From Thalassobellus sediminis (lineage in GTDB: Bacteria; Bacteroidota; Bacteroidia; Flavobacteriales; Flavobacteriaceae): a stretch of 64,000 bases of DNA. The notes under the pieces are model-generated. The model had not been told where the DNA came from, did not search any database, and saw only the letters and a program-made list of their open reading frames with translations. The position numbers and the translations under genes were made by a program. Numbering within the stretch: the first letter of the stretch is position 1; each line of letters starts with the position of its first letter. Shown piece after piece: positions 9,210 through 19,209 of the stretch. Location of the stretch: positions 372,001 to 436,000 of the forward strand of contig NZ_JBISCD010000040.1 of assembly GCF_044386045.1 (NCBI RefSeq), in the 5' to 3' direction.

Positions 9210-10277
9210 TTAACCATTAACCAACACCCAAAGCTCCACTTCTTCTTCAGAACGCCAATTTTGCTCACGCATGGTTTTGTTAGACCCCGCTTTCACTTTT
9301 CTTTTTAAACAGGCGTCTAATTTAAAACGTCCGCCTTTAGCTAATTCTTTCTCTATAGGATGGTCTTTTGCAACATCGGTTATTTGGGCTAAATTCGAAA
9401 ATATAATAACGAGTTTTCCTTCTGGTAAAAGTCTTTTTTTAGCTTCAGTAAAAAACTCTGGAAATAGGGTGTCATTATAGAAAATAGCTTCATCATTTTT
9501 ATCCATGTCTGGAGATGCTGGCAACCACGGTGGGTTAAAAACAATCAATTCGGTCTGCTTTTCAAACTTACCAAAAAGCGAAGCGAAATCGAGTTCTATT
9601 TTCCGAGACATTTTTGTGTCGCCCATAGATTCTGTAAGTCCAACAATAGCATTAGGATTGGTATCGGTTCCGAAAACCTTTTGAAAACCATGTTTTACCA
9701 TTTGAAAATCCAATACGCCACTTCCAATACCCACATCTATAGCCGATTTTTTAGCACCTCCGTAACGTTTCAACCAATTATCGAACAGTATTAAATGATC
9801 GAACCTTGTTGGAAAATAAACACCATAATAAGGATGGATTTTATTTCGTAATACAGGAAGTAAAATACCATTTTGATGCCATTGCCAAGAGCTATTTAAT
9901 CCTTGAACTTTAGAAAAAGGCAATAAGAAATGACTAACTTCTGGATACAATTTTGCTAACCAACCAATAGCAGGTGCTTTTTTTACGGTTAATTTATGAT
10001 CTACAATTTTTATATAAATAAGACTTGATAACTTTCTATATGCCGAACGATACGCGCGTTGCTCTTGAAATGTTTTATTAGGCAAAGTTTTTTTAAGATG
10101 CTTATGCAACTCATTAAGTAGCAATAAACCGTTACTATAAAATTCTGTTATTTGTATAGGCTTACCGGCTTCTAAACCTTTAATGGTACGCGTAATATTT
10201 ATAGATTTATTAAATTGTGCTAATGGCTTTTCTGGTAAAAAAGGCACGGGTTTGTTTACATGTATATCTGTAATCAT
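9210..10277 (-). CDS. class I SAM-dependent methyltransferase with NPPW motif
   Basis: The 355-residue protein has an N-terminal half of about 180 residues without recognised motifs, followed by a Rossmann methyltransferase domain. Motif I is AIDVGIGSGVLDFQ, the acidic end of strand 2 is GTDTNPNA, and motif IV is NPPW in ELIVFNPPWLPAS. NPPY/W is typical of enzymes that methylate planar nitrogens: N6-adenine in DNA or rRNA, or glutamine in release factors (PrmC). The architecture is reminiscent of RsmC/RlmG- or PrmC-like enzymes, but the substrate cannot be decided from sequence. The C-terminus is basic (KRKVKAGSNK), which would fit RNA binding. No operon partner. Confidence 0.8.
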   Translation of the reverse strand: MITDIHVNKPVPFLPEKPLAQFNKSINITRTIKGLEAGKPIQITEFYSNGLLLLNELHKHLKKTLPNKTFQEQRAYRSAYRKLSSLIYIKIVDHKLTVKKAPAIGWLAKLYPEVSHFLLPFSKVQGLNSSWQWHQNGILLPVLRNKIHPYYGVYFPTRFDHLILFDNWLKRYGGAKKSAIDVGIGSGVLDFQMVKHGFQKVFGTDTNPNAIVGLTESMGDTKMSRKIELDFASLFGKFEKQTELIVFNPPWLPASPDMDKNDEAIFYNDTLFPEFFTEAKKRLLPEGKLVIIFSNLAQITDVAKDHPIEKELAKGGRFKLDACLKRKVKAGSNKTMREQNWRSEEEVELWVLVNG

Positions 10278-10689
10278 CGTTTTGTTCTAAATTGAAACGG
10301 ATTGCAGAGTAATGACTTTAGCAAGTCGTAAGATTAAAAATTCACTATTATAATAGTTACTTACTAGCAATCAGGCATTAAGTTGGCCACTAGGGTTTCA
10401 TTAATCAAATTAAAGACTTAAGAAAGAAAGTCTAAAAATTTCGCTGAAGTCATGCGAAATGTTAATTAATATCAACAGATAAATAATGAGACAAAGGTAC
10501 TTTTTTAAAACAGGTTTAAGGAATGATTTTAAAGGAATATATAAACCATAAAAAGCCATGGTTTGGCTTTAATAAAAAAGCAGAAATGAGTTCTTATTTT
10601 TTTGATACGGAAATAGATAGTAGTTTAAATTAGTTGGTGACGCATTAAAACTCATTATTTTAATTTAATTTTGCATTCATTTTAATGTT
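10278..10689. other. 412-bp divergent intergenic region
   Basis: No open reading frame or RNA gene was recognised. The region holds two short hairpins: ATTTCGC/GCGAAAT (10438-10460) and AAAGCCA/TGGCTTT (10552-10570). It also holds a weak dyad AGACTT/AAGTCT near 10414-10433 and a -7 promoter box for the downstream Sua5-type gene. It is unusually long for this compact window and its function is not evident. Confidence 0.5.
10666..10673 (+). promoter_or_regulatory. -7 promoter element of the Sua5-type gene
   Basis: TAATTTTG matches TAnnTTTG 16 nt before the ATG at 10690. The only upstream TTG (10634-10636) is about ten bases too far away for a canonical -33 box. Confidence 0.35.
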
Positions 10690-11652
10690 ATGAGTATAAT
10701 TTCGAAAGATATTTTAAAAGCAATTTCCATTTTAAATAATGAAGACTTAGTTGCTATTCCAACCGAAACCGTTTATGGTTTAGCTGGAAATATTTATAGT
10801 GACAAGGCTATTAACGCTATTTTCAAAACTAAAAAACGACCTTTTTTTAATCCGTTAATTGTACATATTCCTTCTATTGATGCTTTAGAAACTATTGCTA
10901 TAAACATTCCTGAAAAAGCAAAACAATTAGCAAATGCTTTTTGGCCAGGATCTTTAACTTTAGTTTTAAAAAAGAAACAAAATATTCCAGATATAATTAC
11001 AGCCGGTAAAGACACTGTTGCTGTTAGAGTACCAAATCATCCGTTAACACTAGAATTATTAGAGAAACTCTCGTTTCCTTTGGCAGCTCCTAGTGCAAAT
11101 CCTTTTGGTAGTATTAGCCCAACTTCTGCAAAACATGTAGAGAACTATTTTAAAAATGACATTAAAATGGTTTTAGATGGCGGCGCCTGTAAAAATGGTA
11201 TTGAATCAACCATTGTTGGTTTCGAAAATGAAAACCCAGTTATTTATCGATTAGGCTCTATTTCAATTGAAGATATAGAATCTGTAGTTGGTAAAATTTC
11301 AGTTAATAATAAAAAAGAGATTAAACCAGACGCTCCTGGAATGCTGGCACGCCATTATGCACCATCGACAGACACAATTTTAACAGATAATATTTTAGAA
11401 GAAATAAAAAAGCATTCTGGTAAACAAATTGGTGTTATTGTTTTTAATACTTTATTAAAAAATGATTCTATAAAAAAACTTATCACCCTTTCTGAAAAAG
11501 CCGATTTAAATGAAGCAACAGCCAATTTATATAATGCCTTGCACCAACTTGATAGTGAACATTTAGATGTTATAATTGCTGAAAAATTTCCAGATTATGG
11601 TTTAGGAAAATCTATAAACGACAGATTGCAAAGAGCTACTTTTAAAGACTAA
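10690..11652 (+). CDS. sua5: L-threonylcarbamoyladenylate synthase (Sua5 type)
   Basis: The enzyme makes threonylcarbamoyl-AMP from threonine, bicarbonate and ATP, the first step of the t6A37 modification of tRNAs reading ANN codons. At 320 residues it is the long Sua5/YwlC form: an N-terminal YrdC domain (about 1-200) plus a C-terminal Sua5 domain. Visible motifs are IPTETVYGLAGN, the KKRPFFNPLIVHI substrate loop and the late SANPFGSISPTSA. The linker to the second domain has the typical APGMLARHYAP sequence. It is convergent with ygiQ, with only two bases between the stop codons, so read-through or overlapping 3' ends are likely. Confidence 0.95.
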   Translation: MSIISKDILKAISILNNEDLVAIPTETVYGLAGNIYSDKAINAIFKTKKRPFFNPLIVHIPSIDALETIAINIPEKAKQLANAFWPGSLTLVLKKKQNIPDIITAGKDTVAVRVPNHPLTLELLEKLSFPLAAPSANPFGSISPTSAKHVENYFKNDIKMVLDGGACKNGIESTIVGFENENPVIYRLGSISIEDIESVVGKISVNNKKEIKPDAPGMLARHYAPSTDTILTDNILEEIKKHSGKQIGVIVFNTLLKNDSIKKLITLSEKADLNEATANLYNALHQLDSEHLDVIIAEKFPDYGLGKSINDRLQRATFKD

Positions 11653-11654
11653 TA

Positions 11655-13607
11655 CTAGCGTCTTTTCTTCTTACTTTTAAACTTAGCTTTATTTTTGCGT
11701 TTGTTAAACGGAATGGCATCATCATAAGTGTTTTTAACTTCGCCTGAAGGTTTGTTTTTTCGCCACTTTTCTGATTTCTCAGGAAGTAAAACTTTTAACA
11801 AGTCTTTACGACCTAATTTATTTAAGGTATTTTTAATCCAAGCTTTATTTTCATCTTTATACCAAAAGAAAAAACGATGTTGCTCGTCTTTTTCTTTTCG
11901 TGTTTTTGGCGTATTAACTTTTTGAAGTGTGTACGGATGATAACCACTATAATAAATAACGGTAGCCACCGTCATAGGTGTTGGAGTAAAACCTTGTACT
12001 TGCTCTAACTGAAACCCCATATCTTTAGTTTCGGCAGCCAAATTTGCCATATCTTCAACTTCACAAGCTGGATGATTCGAAATAAAATAAGGTATTAATT
12101 GAAGCTTTAATCCTTTCTTAATATTAATCTTATCAAAACGTTCTTTAAACTTATGAAAATATGAAAATGATGGTTTACGCATCAGTTTCAAAACTGGATC
12201 ACTAGTATGTTCTGGTGCTACTTTTAGTCGACCAGAAACATGTTTGGTCATCACTTCTTCCGTATAATCATCTAACTCTTTGGGGTCAGCATTTTTATTA
12301 AACTCGGGCACCAACATATCATGACGGATACCAGAACCTATAAACGATTTTTTAATTTTTGGGTGCTTATCAACAGCTTGATATAAATCGGTTAATGGTT
12401 TATGCGACGTATCTAAATTACTGCAAATAACAGGTGAAATACAACTTGGCGCTACACACTTATCGCATATAGATTGTACTTTACCTTTCATTTTATACAT
12501 ATTCGCACTCGGCCCTCCAATATCAGATAAATAGCCTTTAAAATCAGGCATATTTGCAACAATATCAACTTCTTTTAAAACAGATTCTTGACTACGAGAC
12601 GCAATAAATTTTCCTTGATGTGCCGAAATAGTACAGAAACTACAACCTCCAAAACATCCACGATGTATGTTAATAGAGAACTTAATCATTTCGTAAGCAG
12701 GAATAGGACCTCGTTTATTATATTTAGGATGTGGTAAACGCGTGTAAGGCAACTCGAAAGACGCATCAATTTCGTCTTCGGTCATGGTTGGACATGGCGG
12801 ATTAATCATCAAGGTCTTATCGCCTACTTTCTGAAAAATACGTCTTGCCGCTAGCTTATTAGATTCTTGTTCTATAACCTTAAAGTTAGATGCATATTTT
12901 TTCTTATCCTTTAAACAGGTTTCATGTGAAGCGATTTCTACATCTTCCCAATTACTGTTTTTAGGAATTTTTGCACCAGCATCCAATAAAACGGCGGTTT
13001 GTTTAATAGTTGTAATACTAGAAAACGGAACGCCTTTTTGAAGTAAACGCACTACTTCTCTTAAAGGCTGCTCGCCCATACCATACACCAACATATCGGC
13101 TTTCGAAGTTTCTAAAATACTAGGCATTAACTTATCACTCCAATAATCATAGTGTGTCACACGACGTAATGACGCTTCAATACCTCCAATTAAAATAGGT
13201 GTATCTGGCCATTTTTCTTTTAAAATATTCGAATAAACGGTTGTTGCATAATCTGGTCTAAAACCAATATCGCCATTTGGGGTATAGGCATCTTTATCTC
13301 GACGCTTCTTATTAGCATTATAATTGCTAAGCATAGGATCCATACAACCACCAGTAACACCAAAAAACAATTTTGGTTTACCCATTTTTACAAAATCCTG
13401 AAGATTATCTTTTACATTGGGCTGTGGTACAATGGCAACACGCAAACCATAACTTTCTAAAATACGACCAATAACAGCGGGCCCAAACGAAGGATGATCA
13501 ACATAAGCATCGCCACTAAATAGGATAACATCTAGCGCATCCCAACCGCGTATTTTAACCTCTTTGTTTGTGGTAGGTAACCAATCTGAAAGTTTTAATT
13601 CTTGCAT
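11655..13607 (-). CDS. ygiQ: YgiQ family radical SAM protein
   Basis: The 650-residue protein has the layout of the UPF0313/YgiQ family: an N-terminal cobalamin-binding-like region, a central radical SAM core and a C-terminal extension rich in Lys and Arg. The [4Fe-4S] ligands are in RGCFGGCSFCTISAHQG (CxxxCxxC, around residue 320). Further cysteines in SICDKCVAPSCISPVIC may bind a second cluster. The reaction catalysed by the family has not been established. The ATG at 13607 lies only a few bases from a -7 promoter box, so the mRNA may be nearly leaderless, and a perfect palindrome sits just upstream of that box. Confidence 0.95.
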   Translation of the reverse strand: MQELKLSDWLPTTNKEVKIRGWDALDVILFSGDAYVDHPSFGPAVIGRILESYGLRVAIVPQPNVKDNLQDFVKMGKPKLFFGVTGGCMDPMLSNYNANKKRRDKDAYTPNGDIGFRPDYATTVYSNILKEKWPDTPILIGGIEASLRRVTHYDYWSDKLMPSILETSKADMLVYGMGEQPLREVVRLLQKGVPFSSITTIKQTAVLLDAGAKIPKNSNWEDVEIASHETCLKDKKKYASNFKVIEQESNKLAARRIFQKVGDKTLMINPPCPTMTEDEIDASFELPYTRLPHPKYNKRGPIPAYEMIKFSINIHRGCFGGCSFCTISAHQGKFIASRSQESVLKEVDIVANMPDFKGYLSDIGGPSANMYKMKGKVQSICDKCVAPSCISPVICSNLDTSHKPLTDLYQAVDKHPKIKKSFIGSGIRHDMLVPEFNKNADPKELDDYTEEVMTKHVSGRLKVAPEHTSDPVLKLMRKPSFSYFHKFKERFDKINIKKGLKLQLIPYFISNHPACEVEDMANLAAETKDMGFQLEQVQGFTPTPMTVATVIYYSGYHPYTLQKVNTPKTRKEKDEQHRFFFWYKDENKAWIKNTLNKLGRKDLLKVLLPEKSEKWRKNKPSGEVKNTYDDAIPFNKRKNKAKFKSKKKRR

Positions 13608-13614
13608 AGCGTTG

Positions 13615-13622
13615 CAAAAATA
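13615..13622 (-). promoter_or_regulatory. -7 promoter element of ygiQ
   Basis: Reads TATTTTTG on the minus strand, with only seven bases between the box and the ATG. If it is used, the transcript would be essentially leaderless. Confidence 0.35.
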
Positions 13623-13639
13623 GACAAAAATTGCTTCTC

Positions 13640-13658
13640 ATATCGTATTATACGATAT
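13640..13658. promoter_or_regulatory. perfect inverted repeat upstream of ygiQ
   Basis: ATATCGTA-TTA-TACGATAT is an 8-bp dyad with a 3-nt spacer. It covers the -33 region expected for the ygiQ promoter, so it could be an operator. It could equally be a weak hairpin at the 3' end of an upstream message. Confidence 0.4.
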
Positions 13659-13696
13659 ACCTCTTTTTTATATGTTGAAGATTTTACATTCTAAAC

Positions 13697-16348
13697 TTAA
13701 AGCACAAACCTATATGTCGCTTTAATTAAAAAGATATTCTCTATTTGTTTTTGTAATATTTGATTATCTAAATTTCTTAATAAATTATTAGTAGAATCAT
13801 CATTACCGGTAACACCTTGCGACCACACCAAAAATATTTCGGATCCTGGAATATATTCCCAACGCACCACTAAATTAGAACGAAATTGTACAAATGAAAA
13901 ATCTGGTTTATCAAAGCTATAATCTGTTGTACCATCTTTGTTTTCATCAATATTATATACTTCATCTAAAGCATCGAAAGCTATTTGACTCTCGCTAAAC
14001 TCAGTAATTCTGCCTGCTAATTTTTTAGCAATAGGATTGTTTACATAATTAAACCTATTATATCGCCCTGAAGAAATAAAAGGCTGTGCATAATACTGAA
14101 TTGTTAAATTGGGGTTTAAAGTATAATTAAGTCTTATTGAAGCACTCAAGGTTTGTTGATCTATATTCCCTGTTATATAACGTTTACTAGAACCAAAATC
14201 TAACTGATCTACATACTGAACTTTATTAATATTTCTTGAATACCCAGGGTTTATTGATATACTCATAGCATCTAAAGGTCTGTAAGTAGCCCCCAAATTT
14301 AACTCATAATTTGACCACGTGTTTTCTTGACCAAATGACATAAATGAATTAAAATTAAACTGAACCTTTTTTCTGTTATCGGTATTAATATTAATCCAAT
14401 TTGAAAATTCATCTGAGTTTTTAAAACGTGGTCCACCTCTAAGCGCTGTATTAGAAAAGAGTTTAGGCTTTATTTGAAACCCTGTATTAAATCTCCAATT
14501 GCTTTTTAATTGTGCAAATCCATTAATATTCCACTCGATTCTATTGTGATTACCTTCAAAGTCCCAAGCAGAAAAATGATTATAATTAACTCCTATATTT
14601 CTAAAAATTCCAAAAGGTTTTCGCCAACGGTAGCCCATCCAAAAATTATGTCTGAAATCATCTGCTTGTCTTTGAAAACCAATATCATTAAGTTCTAACT
14701 CTGGAGATCGCCATGTAAAACCACCTTCAAAGATAAAATTACCACTTCCTTTACCCAATTGTAATCTACCACCAGTACCTGTTAATGATGTTCTGTCTGG
14801 ATCTACCTCTAAATGTTCGTTATCTGTTCTCTGAAATAAATGAACAATAGACTCTTGTGTTTCTAAGATTGCTTCTTTACTTCCTTCAACATGACTAAGA
14901 ACCATATTCCCTTGTAAATACCAAGACCTTTCTTTCCATTGGTGCTTAAAATCGAATCCTCCAGTATATGCCGCTTTATGCAAAAACTCTAAATGTTCTT
15001 CTAAATTCCTATTTGTAGCAGTAAAAATACCACCTACAAAAGTGTTTCTATCATTAAAATCTTTTTGTAATCGACCAACAAAATAATTTGTAAAAGGCTC
15101 AACCGTTTCTTTTCTTCTTTCTCCAAGGTTATCAATTTCGGCAGTTTCTTTTGCTGTAATACTTTCTAAAACACCTATAGACCAGCCGTTTTTAGTTTTT
15201 CCAGAAAATTTCGCAGCTCCAAGAATTGTTGTGTTTTCAGGAGCTTCTGCAAACTCATCATCATTTAAATCTGAAGCGTGTTGTGGACTACGACCAATTC
15301 TTCTGGAATAAAACAAATTATCATTTCCAAAAGTATTTCCTGAATTTGTTCGCGAAAACCTATAATCAAAAATATTCTTATTTTCGACAAAAAACGGACG
15401 CTGTTCTCTAAAAAACAACTGAAAACCATCTAAAGCAATTGCAGCCGGATCTGCTTCTACTTGTCCAAAATCTGGATTAATTGTAAAATCTAAAGTCAAA
15501 TCATTTGTTACTCCTATTTTACCATCTAGCCCAACCGATATTTTAGCATCTCTTCCATCTTCAAAAGGATTCTTTGCTACTTCTTCAAAAGTTTCAAACC
15601 TAGCTACAGTATAGGGCTGAATTTCAATTTGCTTTTGCGGTTCTATATTTTTCAAACCATGTAACTCACCAAAATTACTTACCCAACCGTTTATCTTTTG
15701 TGGCATATGTTGCCAAAACGAACGTTCATTTTTTCTGAAAAAATAACGCTGAACCTGAAAACCCCATAATTGCTCTTCTCCTTTACCAAAACGTAATTGC
15801 GTTAATGGTATTTTCATTTCGGCTGTCCAGCCTTTATCATCATGACTAACTTTTGTATACCATATTGGATTCCAACTACTATCCCAATTGTTTCCATTAT
15901 TAGATATAAATTCATCTCCTTTTACTCCTGCAGATGTAATAGTAAACGAAAATCCGGTACGCAAATCATGGTAACTATCAATATTAACCTCTACCCAATC
16001 GCCCTGAAAAGAATCTCTTCGCCCCAAACGCTTAACAATACTATCTGGCTGGGTATCAAAACTACGTATGCCTATATAAATATTTTTAGCATCGTATAAC
16101 ACTTTAAACTTGGTGTCTTGGCTTGGTTTATCGCCTTCGTTAGGAATTCGTTGTGTAAAATTATCGGCCCAATCTACTTTGCTCCATTCTTCAAAATTCA
16201 TTACTCCATCAATAACAGGAGCATCCTTGGCATCAACCTCTTGGGTAGTAAATATTCTTTTCTCTAGTATTTTGTTAGCATCTTGCGCATTTGTAACACT
16301 ATAAACTATTATAGTGAGGATACATATTACAAATTTTGTAATATTCAT
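13697..16348 (-). CDS. outer-membrane protein with CBM9-like and DUF5916-type barrel domains
   Basis: The 883-residue product begins with a signal peptide ending ...VTNAQ. Residues about 30-240 form a carbohydrate-binding family 9-like beta-sandwich: the opening DAPVIDGVMNFEEWSKVDWA and later GWTAEMKIPLTQLRFG are typical. The rest matches the DUF5916 pattern: an FNPDFGQVEADP segment, an FFREQRPFFVENKNIFDYRF segment, then alternating aromatic beta-strands ending in Phe-Val-Leu as outer-membrane barrels do. A role in recognising or passing glycans at the surface is inference. It is a lone gene with its own divergent upstream region shared with the metal ATPase. Family call is confident, function is not. 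Confidence 0.85.
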   Translation of the reverse strand: MNITKFVICILTIIVYSVTNAQDANKILEKRIFTTQEVDAKDAPVIDGVMNFEEWSKVDWADNFTQRIPNEGDKPSQDTKFKVLYDAKNIYIGIRSFDTQPDSIVKRLGRRDSFQGDWVEVNIDSYHDLRTGFSFTITSAGVKGDEFISNNGNNWDSSWNPIWYTKVSHDDKGWTAEMKIPLTQLRFGKGEEQLWGFQVQRYFFRKNERSFWQHMPQKINGWVSNFGELHGLKNIEPQKQIEIQPYTVARFETFEEVAKNPFEDGRDAKISVGLDGKIGVTNDLTLDFTINPDFGQVEADPAAIALDGFQLFFREQRPFFVENKNIFDYRFSRTNSGNTFGNDNLFYSRRIGRSPQHASDLNDDEFAEAPENTTILGAAKFSGKTKNGWSIGVLESITAKETAEIDNLGERRKETVEPFTNYFVGRLQKDFNDRNTFVGGIFTATNRNLEEHLEFLHKAAYTGGFDFKHQWKERSWYLQGNMVLSHVEGSKEAILETQESIVHLFQRTDNEHLEVDPDRTSLTGTGGRLQLGKGSGNFIFEGGFTWRSPELELNDIGFQRQADDFRHNFWMGYRWRKPFGIFRNIGVNYNHFSAWDFEGNHNRIEWNINGFAQLKSNWRFNTGFQIKPKLFSNTALRGGPRFKNSDEFSNWININTDNRKKVQFNFNSFMSFGQENTWSNYELNLGATYRPLDAMSISINPGYSRNINKVQYVDQLDFGSSKRYITGNIDQQTLSASIRLNYTLNPNLTIQYYAQPFISSGRYNRFNYVNNPIAKKLAGRITEFSESQIAFDALDEVYNIDENKDGTTDYSFDKPDFSFVQFRSNLVVRWEYIPGSEIFLVWSQGVTGNDDSTNNLLRNLDNQILQKQIENIFLIKATYRFVL

Positions 16349-16566
16349 TGAGTTTAGTTTTGTTTCTACTAAAGAGATAAAGCTAACACTATTGTTACAG
16401 TTTTTATAGTTTTTAATAAATAATTAACGGAATAATCTCACATTTTTTAACTCCAAAAAATAGTTTATTTTTATATAATCAAATTTTTCATTTTCTAAAT
16501 GGTTTTAGACCTTCAAAATTAAAAGATATTTAAGCCTTAAAACTTATAGAACATTATAATTACAAA

Positions 16567-18546
16567 ATGGCTAAACAGGAAGATCATATTAACGTTCCTA
16601 AATATCTTCAACTTTTTGGAGAAAACACCGAACTTTATTTTGCAATAACTAGTGGAAGCTTTTGGATTTTAGGTATTGCATTATCATTCATTTCAAGTAC
16701 TCCTAAATTTATACCGATTGTTCTTTTTATTATAGGCGGACTTTTTGGAGCCTATTTTACTTTTATTACAGCCGGTAAAGATATTCTTAAAGGAAAACTT
16801 CAAATAGATTTTTTAATGCTTTTCGCGGCATTAGGTGCTGCCGCTTTAGGCAGATACGGAGAAAGCACTTTATTGCTTTTCTTATTTAGTCTAGGGCATG
16901 CCTTAGAGCATTATGCCATGAAAAGAGCAAGAAAATCAATTGCTGCACTTTCAGACTTAACACCTCCTATGGCATTAGTTAGAACACATAATATTATAAC
17001 TGAAATTTCTATAGAGCAACTGGAACTAGGTGATATTATTATAGTAAAACCTAATTCTAAAATTGCCGCAGATGGTGTTGTTATTAAAGGAACAAGTGCC
17101 GTTAATCAAGCTCCAATAACTGGCGAAAGCGTTCCTGTTGATAAATATCCATCTGAGAATTGGCAAAATGAAAGTGAGGTTACCAAACTAACATCTGAAC
17201 ATCGTGTATTTGCTGGAACCATTAATGGTAATGGTGTTTTAGAAATTAAAGTTTTAAAACAATCTAAAGATAGTACATTATCTAGATTAATAAATCTAGT
17301 TAAAGAGGCTGAAACACAAAAATCGCCAACACAACAACTAACTGATAAATTTGAAAAAAATTATGTACCTATAGTTTTAGCTGTGGTGTTTTTGTTATGC
17401 TTTGGTTTTTTAGTTATAAATGAAACTTTTCAAGAAAGTTTTTACAGAGCCATGTCTGTTTTAATTGCAGCCTCACCTTGTGCGCTAGCCATCTCTACAC
17501 CTAGTGCTGTACTAGCAGGTATTGCAAGAGCTGCACGACAAGGTGTTTTAATAAAAGGTGGGCGTCCTTTAGAAGATTTAGGCAATGTACGTGCTATTGC
17601 GTTTGATAAAACAGGAACGCTTACTCAAGGCAAGCCAACTCTTACGCATGCTATTCCATTTGAAAAAAACACCAAAAAACAATTACTAAAAGCCGCAATA
17701 GCAGTAGAGAAATTAAGTGACCACCCACTAGCTGATGCTATTGTTCTAGGAGGCGAAAAGGAACTTGGATATACCATCATTTTACCTGCAGAAAATTTAA
17801 CATCATTAACAGCTCGTGGTATTCAAGCCCAATGGGATGGAACTATAGTACATATTGGTAATCGAAGGCTATTTGAAGAATTAACAGGAGAAAAAGTACC
17901 AAGTGAGATTCATGAAAAAATGTTAGAACTAGAATCGAACGGTCATACCTCGATGATTGTTCATCAAAACAATACCTATTTAGGAATTATCTCTGTTATG
18001 GATATTGCACGTCCTGAAGCAACTGCTACGCTTTCAGCTTTAAAGAAAATGGGCATAAAAAAGATGGTTATGCTGACGGGAGACCATCAAAAAGTAGCTG
18101 ATGCTATTGCAAAAAAAATTGGTATAACAGATCCACTAGGAAGTTTACTTCCAGAAGAAAAAGTAAAAGCAATAGAAAAATTAAAAGAAGACCTTGGTAA
18201 TGTAGCCATGGTAGGCGATGGCGTAAATGATGCCCCTGCAATGGTAAAAAGCACCGTTGGTATTGCCATGGGAGCAGCAGGATCTGATGTTGCTTTAGAA
18301 ACTGCAAATATTGCTTTGTTAGCAGATAAACTAAATAACTTGCCCTTTGCCATTGGTTTAAGCAGAAAGGCAAAAGGTATCATCAAACAAAATTTAATTA
18401 TCAGCCTAGGCATGGTAATTATTCTAGTGCCATTAACCATTATAGGAACTATTGCTCTTGGGCCTGCAGTAATAGGTCATGAAGGATCTACTTTAATTGT
18501 TGTATTGAATGCCCTTAGATTATTAAACTACAACCATTCAGAATAA
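16567..18546 (+). CDS. P1B-4 type heavy-metal exporting ATPase (CoaT/CtpD-like)
   Basis: This 659-residue pump has all P-type ATPase signatures: TGES in the actuator domain, DKTGTLT with the phosphorylated Asp (about 347), the nucleotide-binding SDHPLA, and GDGVNDAPA. The metal-site residues are SPC in the sixth membrane helix (about 303-305) instead of CPC, and HEGST near the C-terminus (about 638). That pair defines the P1B-4 subgroup, which exports Co2+, Fe2+ or related divalent ions. As is common in the subgroup there is no N-terminal HMA domain. The metal is inferred from the motifs. It has no metal-sensor gene beside it. No -7 box is obvious in the 218-bp upstream gap. Confidence 0.93.
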   Translation: MAKQEDHINVPKYLQLFGENTELYFAITSGSFWILGIALSFISSTPKFIPIVLFIIGGLFGAYFTFITAGKDILKGKLQIDFLMLFAALGAAALGRYGESTLLLFLFSLGHALEHYAMKRARKSIAALSDLTPPMALVRTHNIITEISIEQLELGDIIIVKPNSKIAADGVVIKGTSAVNQAPITGESVPVDKYPSENWQNESEVTKLTSEHRVFAGTINGNGVLEIKVLKQSKDSTLSRLINLVKEAETQKSPTQQLTDKFEKNYVPIVLAVVFLLCFGFLVINETFQESFYRAMSVLIAASPCALAISTPSAVLAGIARAARQGVLIKGGRPLEDLGNVRAIAFDKTGTLTQGKPTLTHAIPFEKNTKKQLLKAAIAVEKLSDHPLADAIVLGGEKELGYTIILPAENLTSLTARGIQAQWDGTIVHIGNRRLFEELTGEKVPSEIHEKMLELESNGHTSMIVHQNNTYLGIISVMDIARPEATATLSALKKMGIKKMVMLTGDHQKVADAIAKKIGITDPLGSLLPEEKVKAIEKLKEDLGNVAMVGDGVNDAPAMVKSTVGIAMGAAGSDVALETANIALLADKLNNLPFAIGLSRKAKGIIKQNLIISLGMVIILVPLTIIGTIALGPAVIGHEGSTLIVVLNALRLLNYNHSE

Positions 18547-18674
18547 AGAATCTAAATGAATTTTTAAAACAAGATTCAAAAGCATATCATTTAACTATCA
18601 ACCCTCTTATAATCAAGTATTTTTATTCGATATAAGTATATTGATTAATCAGGCAAAAAATTACTGTGTTACTA

Positions 18675-18705
18675 TTTGGTAATCAATCAGATTGTCGTAC
18701 ATTTG
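18675..18705 (+). promoter_or_regulatory. canonical Bacteroidota promoter of rplM-rpsI
   Basis: TTTG (18675-18678), a 19-base spacer and TACATTTG (18698-18705) reproduce the phylum consensus TTTG-N19-TAnnTTTG exactly. It lies 48 nt upstream of the GTG start of rplM, leaving a leader of about 45 nt. Confidence 0.78.
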
Positions 18706-18753
18706 CAAACTCTTTTTAAGAGAGGAATGTTTAATAAATAAAAATTAATTAGT

Positions 18754-19209
18754 GTGGACACATTAAGCTACAAAACGATTTCAGCCAACAAAGCTACTGC
18801 AGATAAGCAGTGGGTATTAGTTGATGCTGAAGGTCAGGCGCTTGGTCGTTTAGCATCTAAAGTTGCAAAACTTATTAGAGGTAAACACAAGCCAAACTTC
18901 ACACCTCATGTTGATTGCGGAGATAACGTTATTGTTATCAATGCAGAAAAAATCACGTTATCTGGTAACAAATGGAACGATAAAACGTACATTCGTCATA
19001 CTGGGTATCCAGGAGGTCAAAAAAGTTTAACTGCTACAGAATTGTATGGAAAAGATCCTGCAAGAGTAGTAGAAAAATCAGTTAAAGGAATGTTACCTAA
19101 AAACAAATTAGGTGCTGAGTTATTCCGTAATCTAACAGTTGTTGTTGGTACAGAGCACAAACACGAAGCTCAAAAGCCAAAAACAATTAACTTAAACGAA
19201 TTCAAATAA
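18754..19209 (+). CDS. rplM: 50S ribosomal protein L13
   Basis: The 151-residue protein of the large subunit matches L13 throughout: WVLVDAEGQALGRLASKVA, GKHKPNFTPHVDCGDNV, YIRHTGYPGG and the late VVEKSVKGMLPKNKLG. The start is a GTG, giving MDTLSYK, an N-terminus that I recall from other Flavobacteriaceae L13 proteins. It is the first gene of the translation cluster, and its TAA overlaps the ATG of rpsI by one base (TAATG), implying translational coupling. Confidence 0.98.
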   Translation: MDTLSYKTISANKATADKQWVLVDAEGQALGRLASKVAKLIRGKHKPNFTPHVDCGDNVIVINAEKITLSGNKWNDKTYIRHTGYPGGQKSLTATELYGKDPARVVEKSVKGMLPKNKLGAELFRNLTVVVGTEHKHEAQKPKTINLNEFK

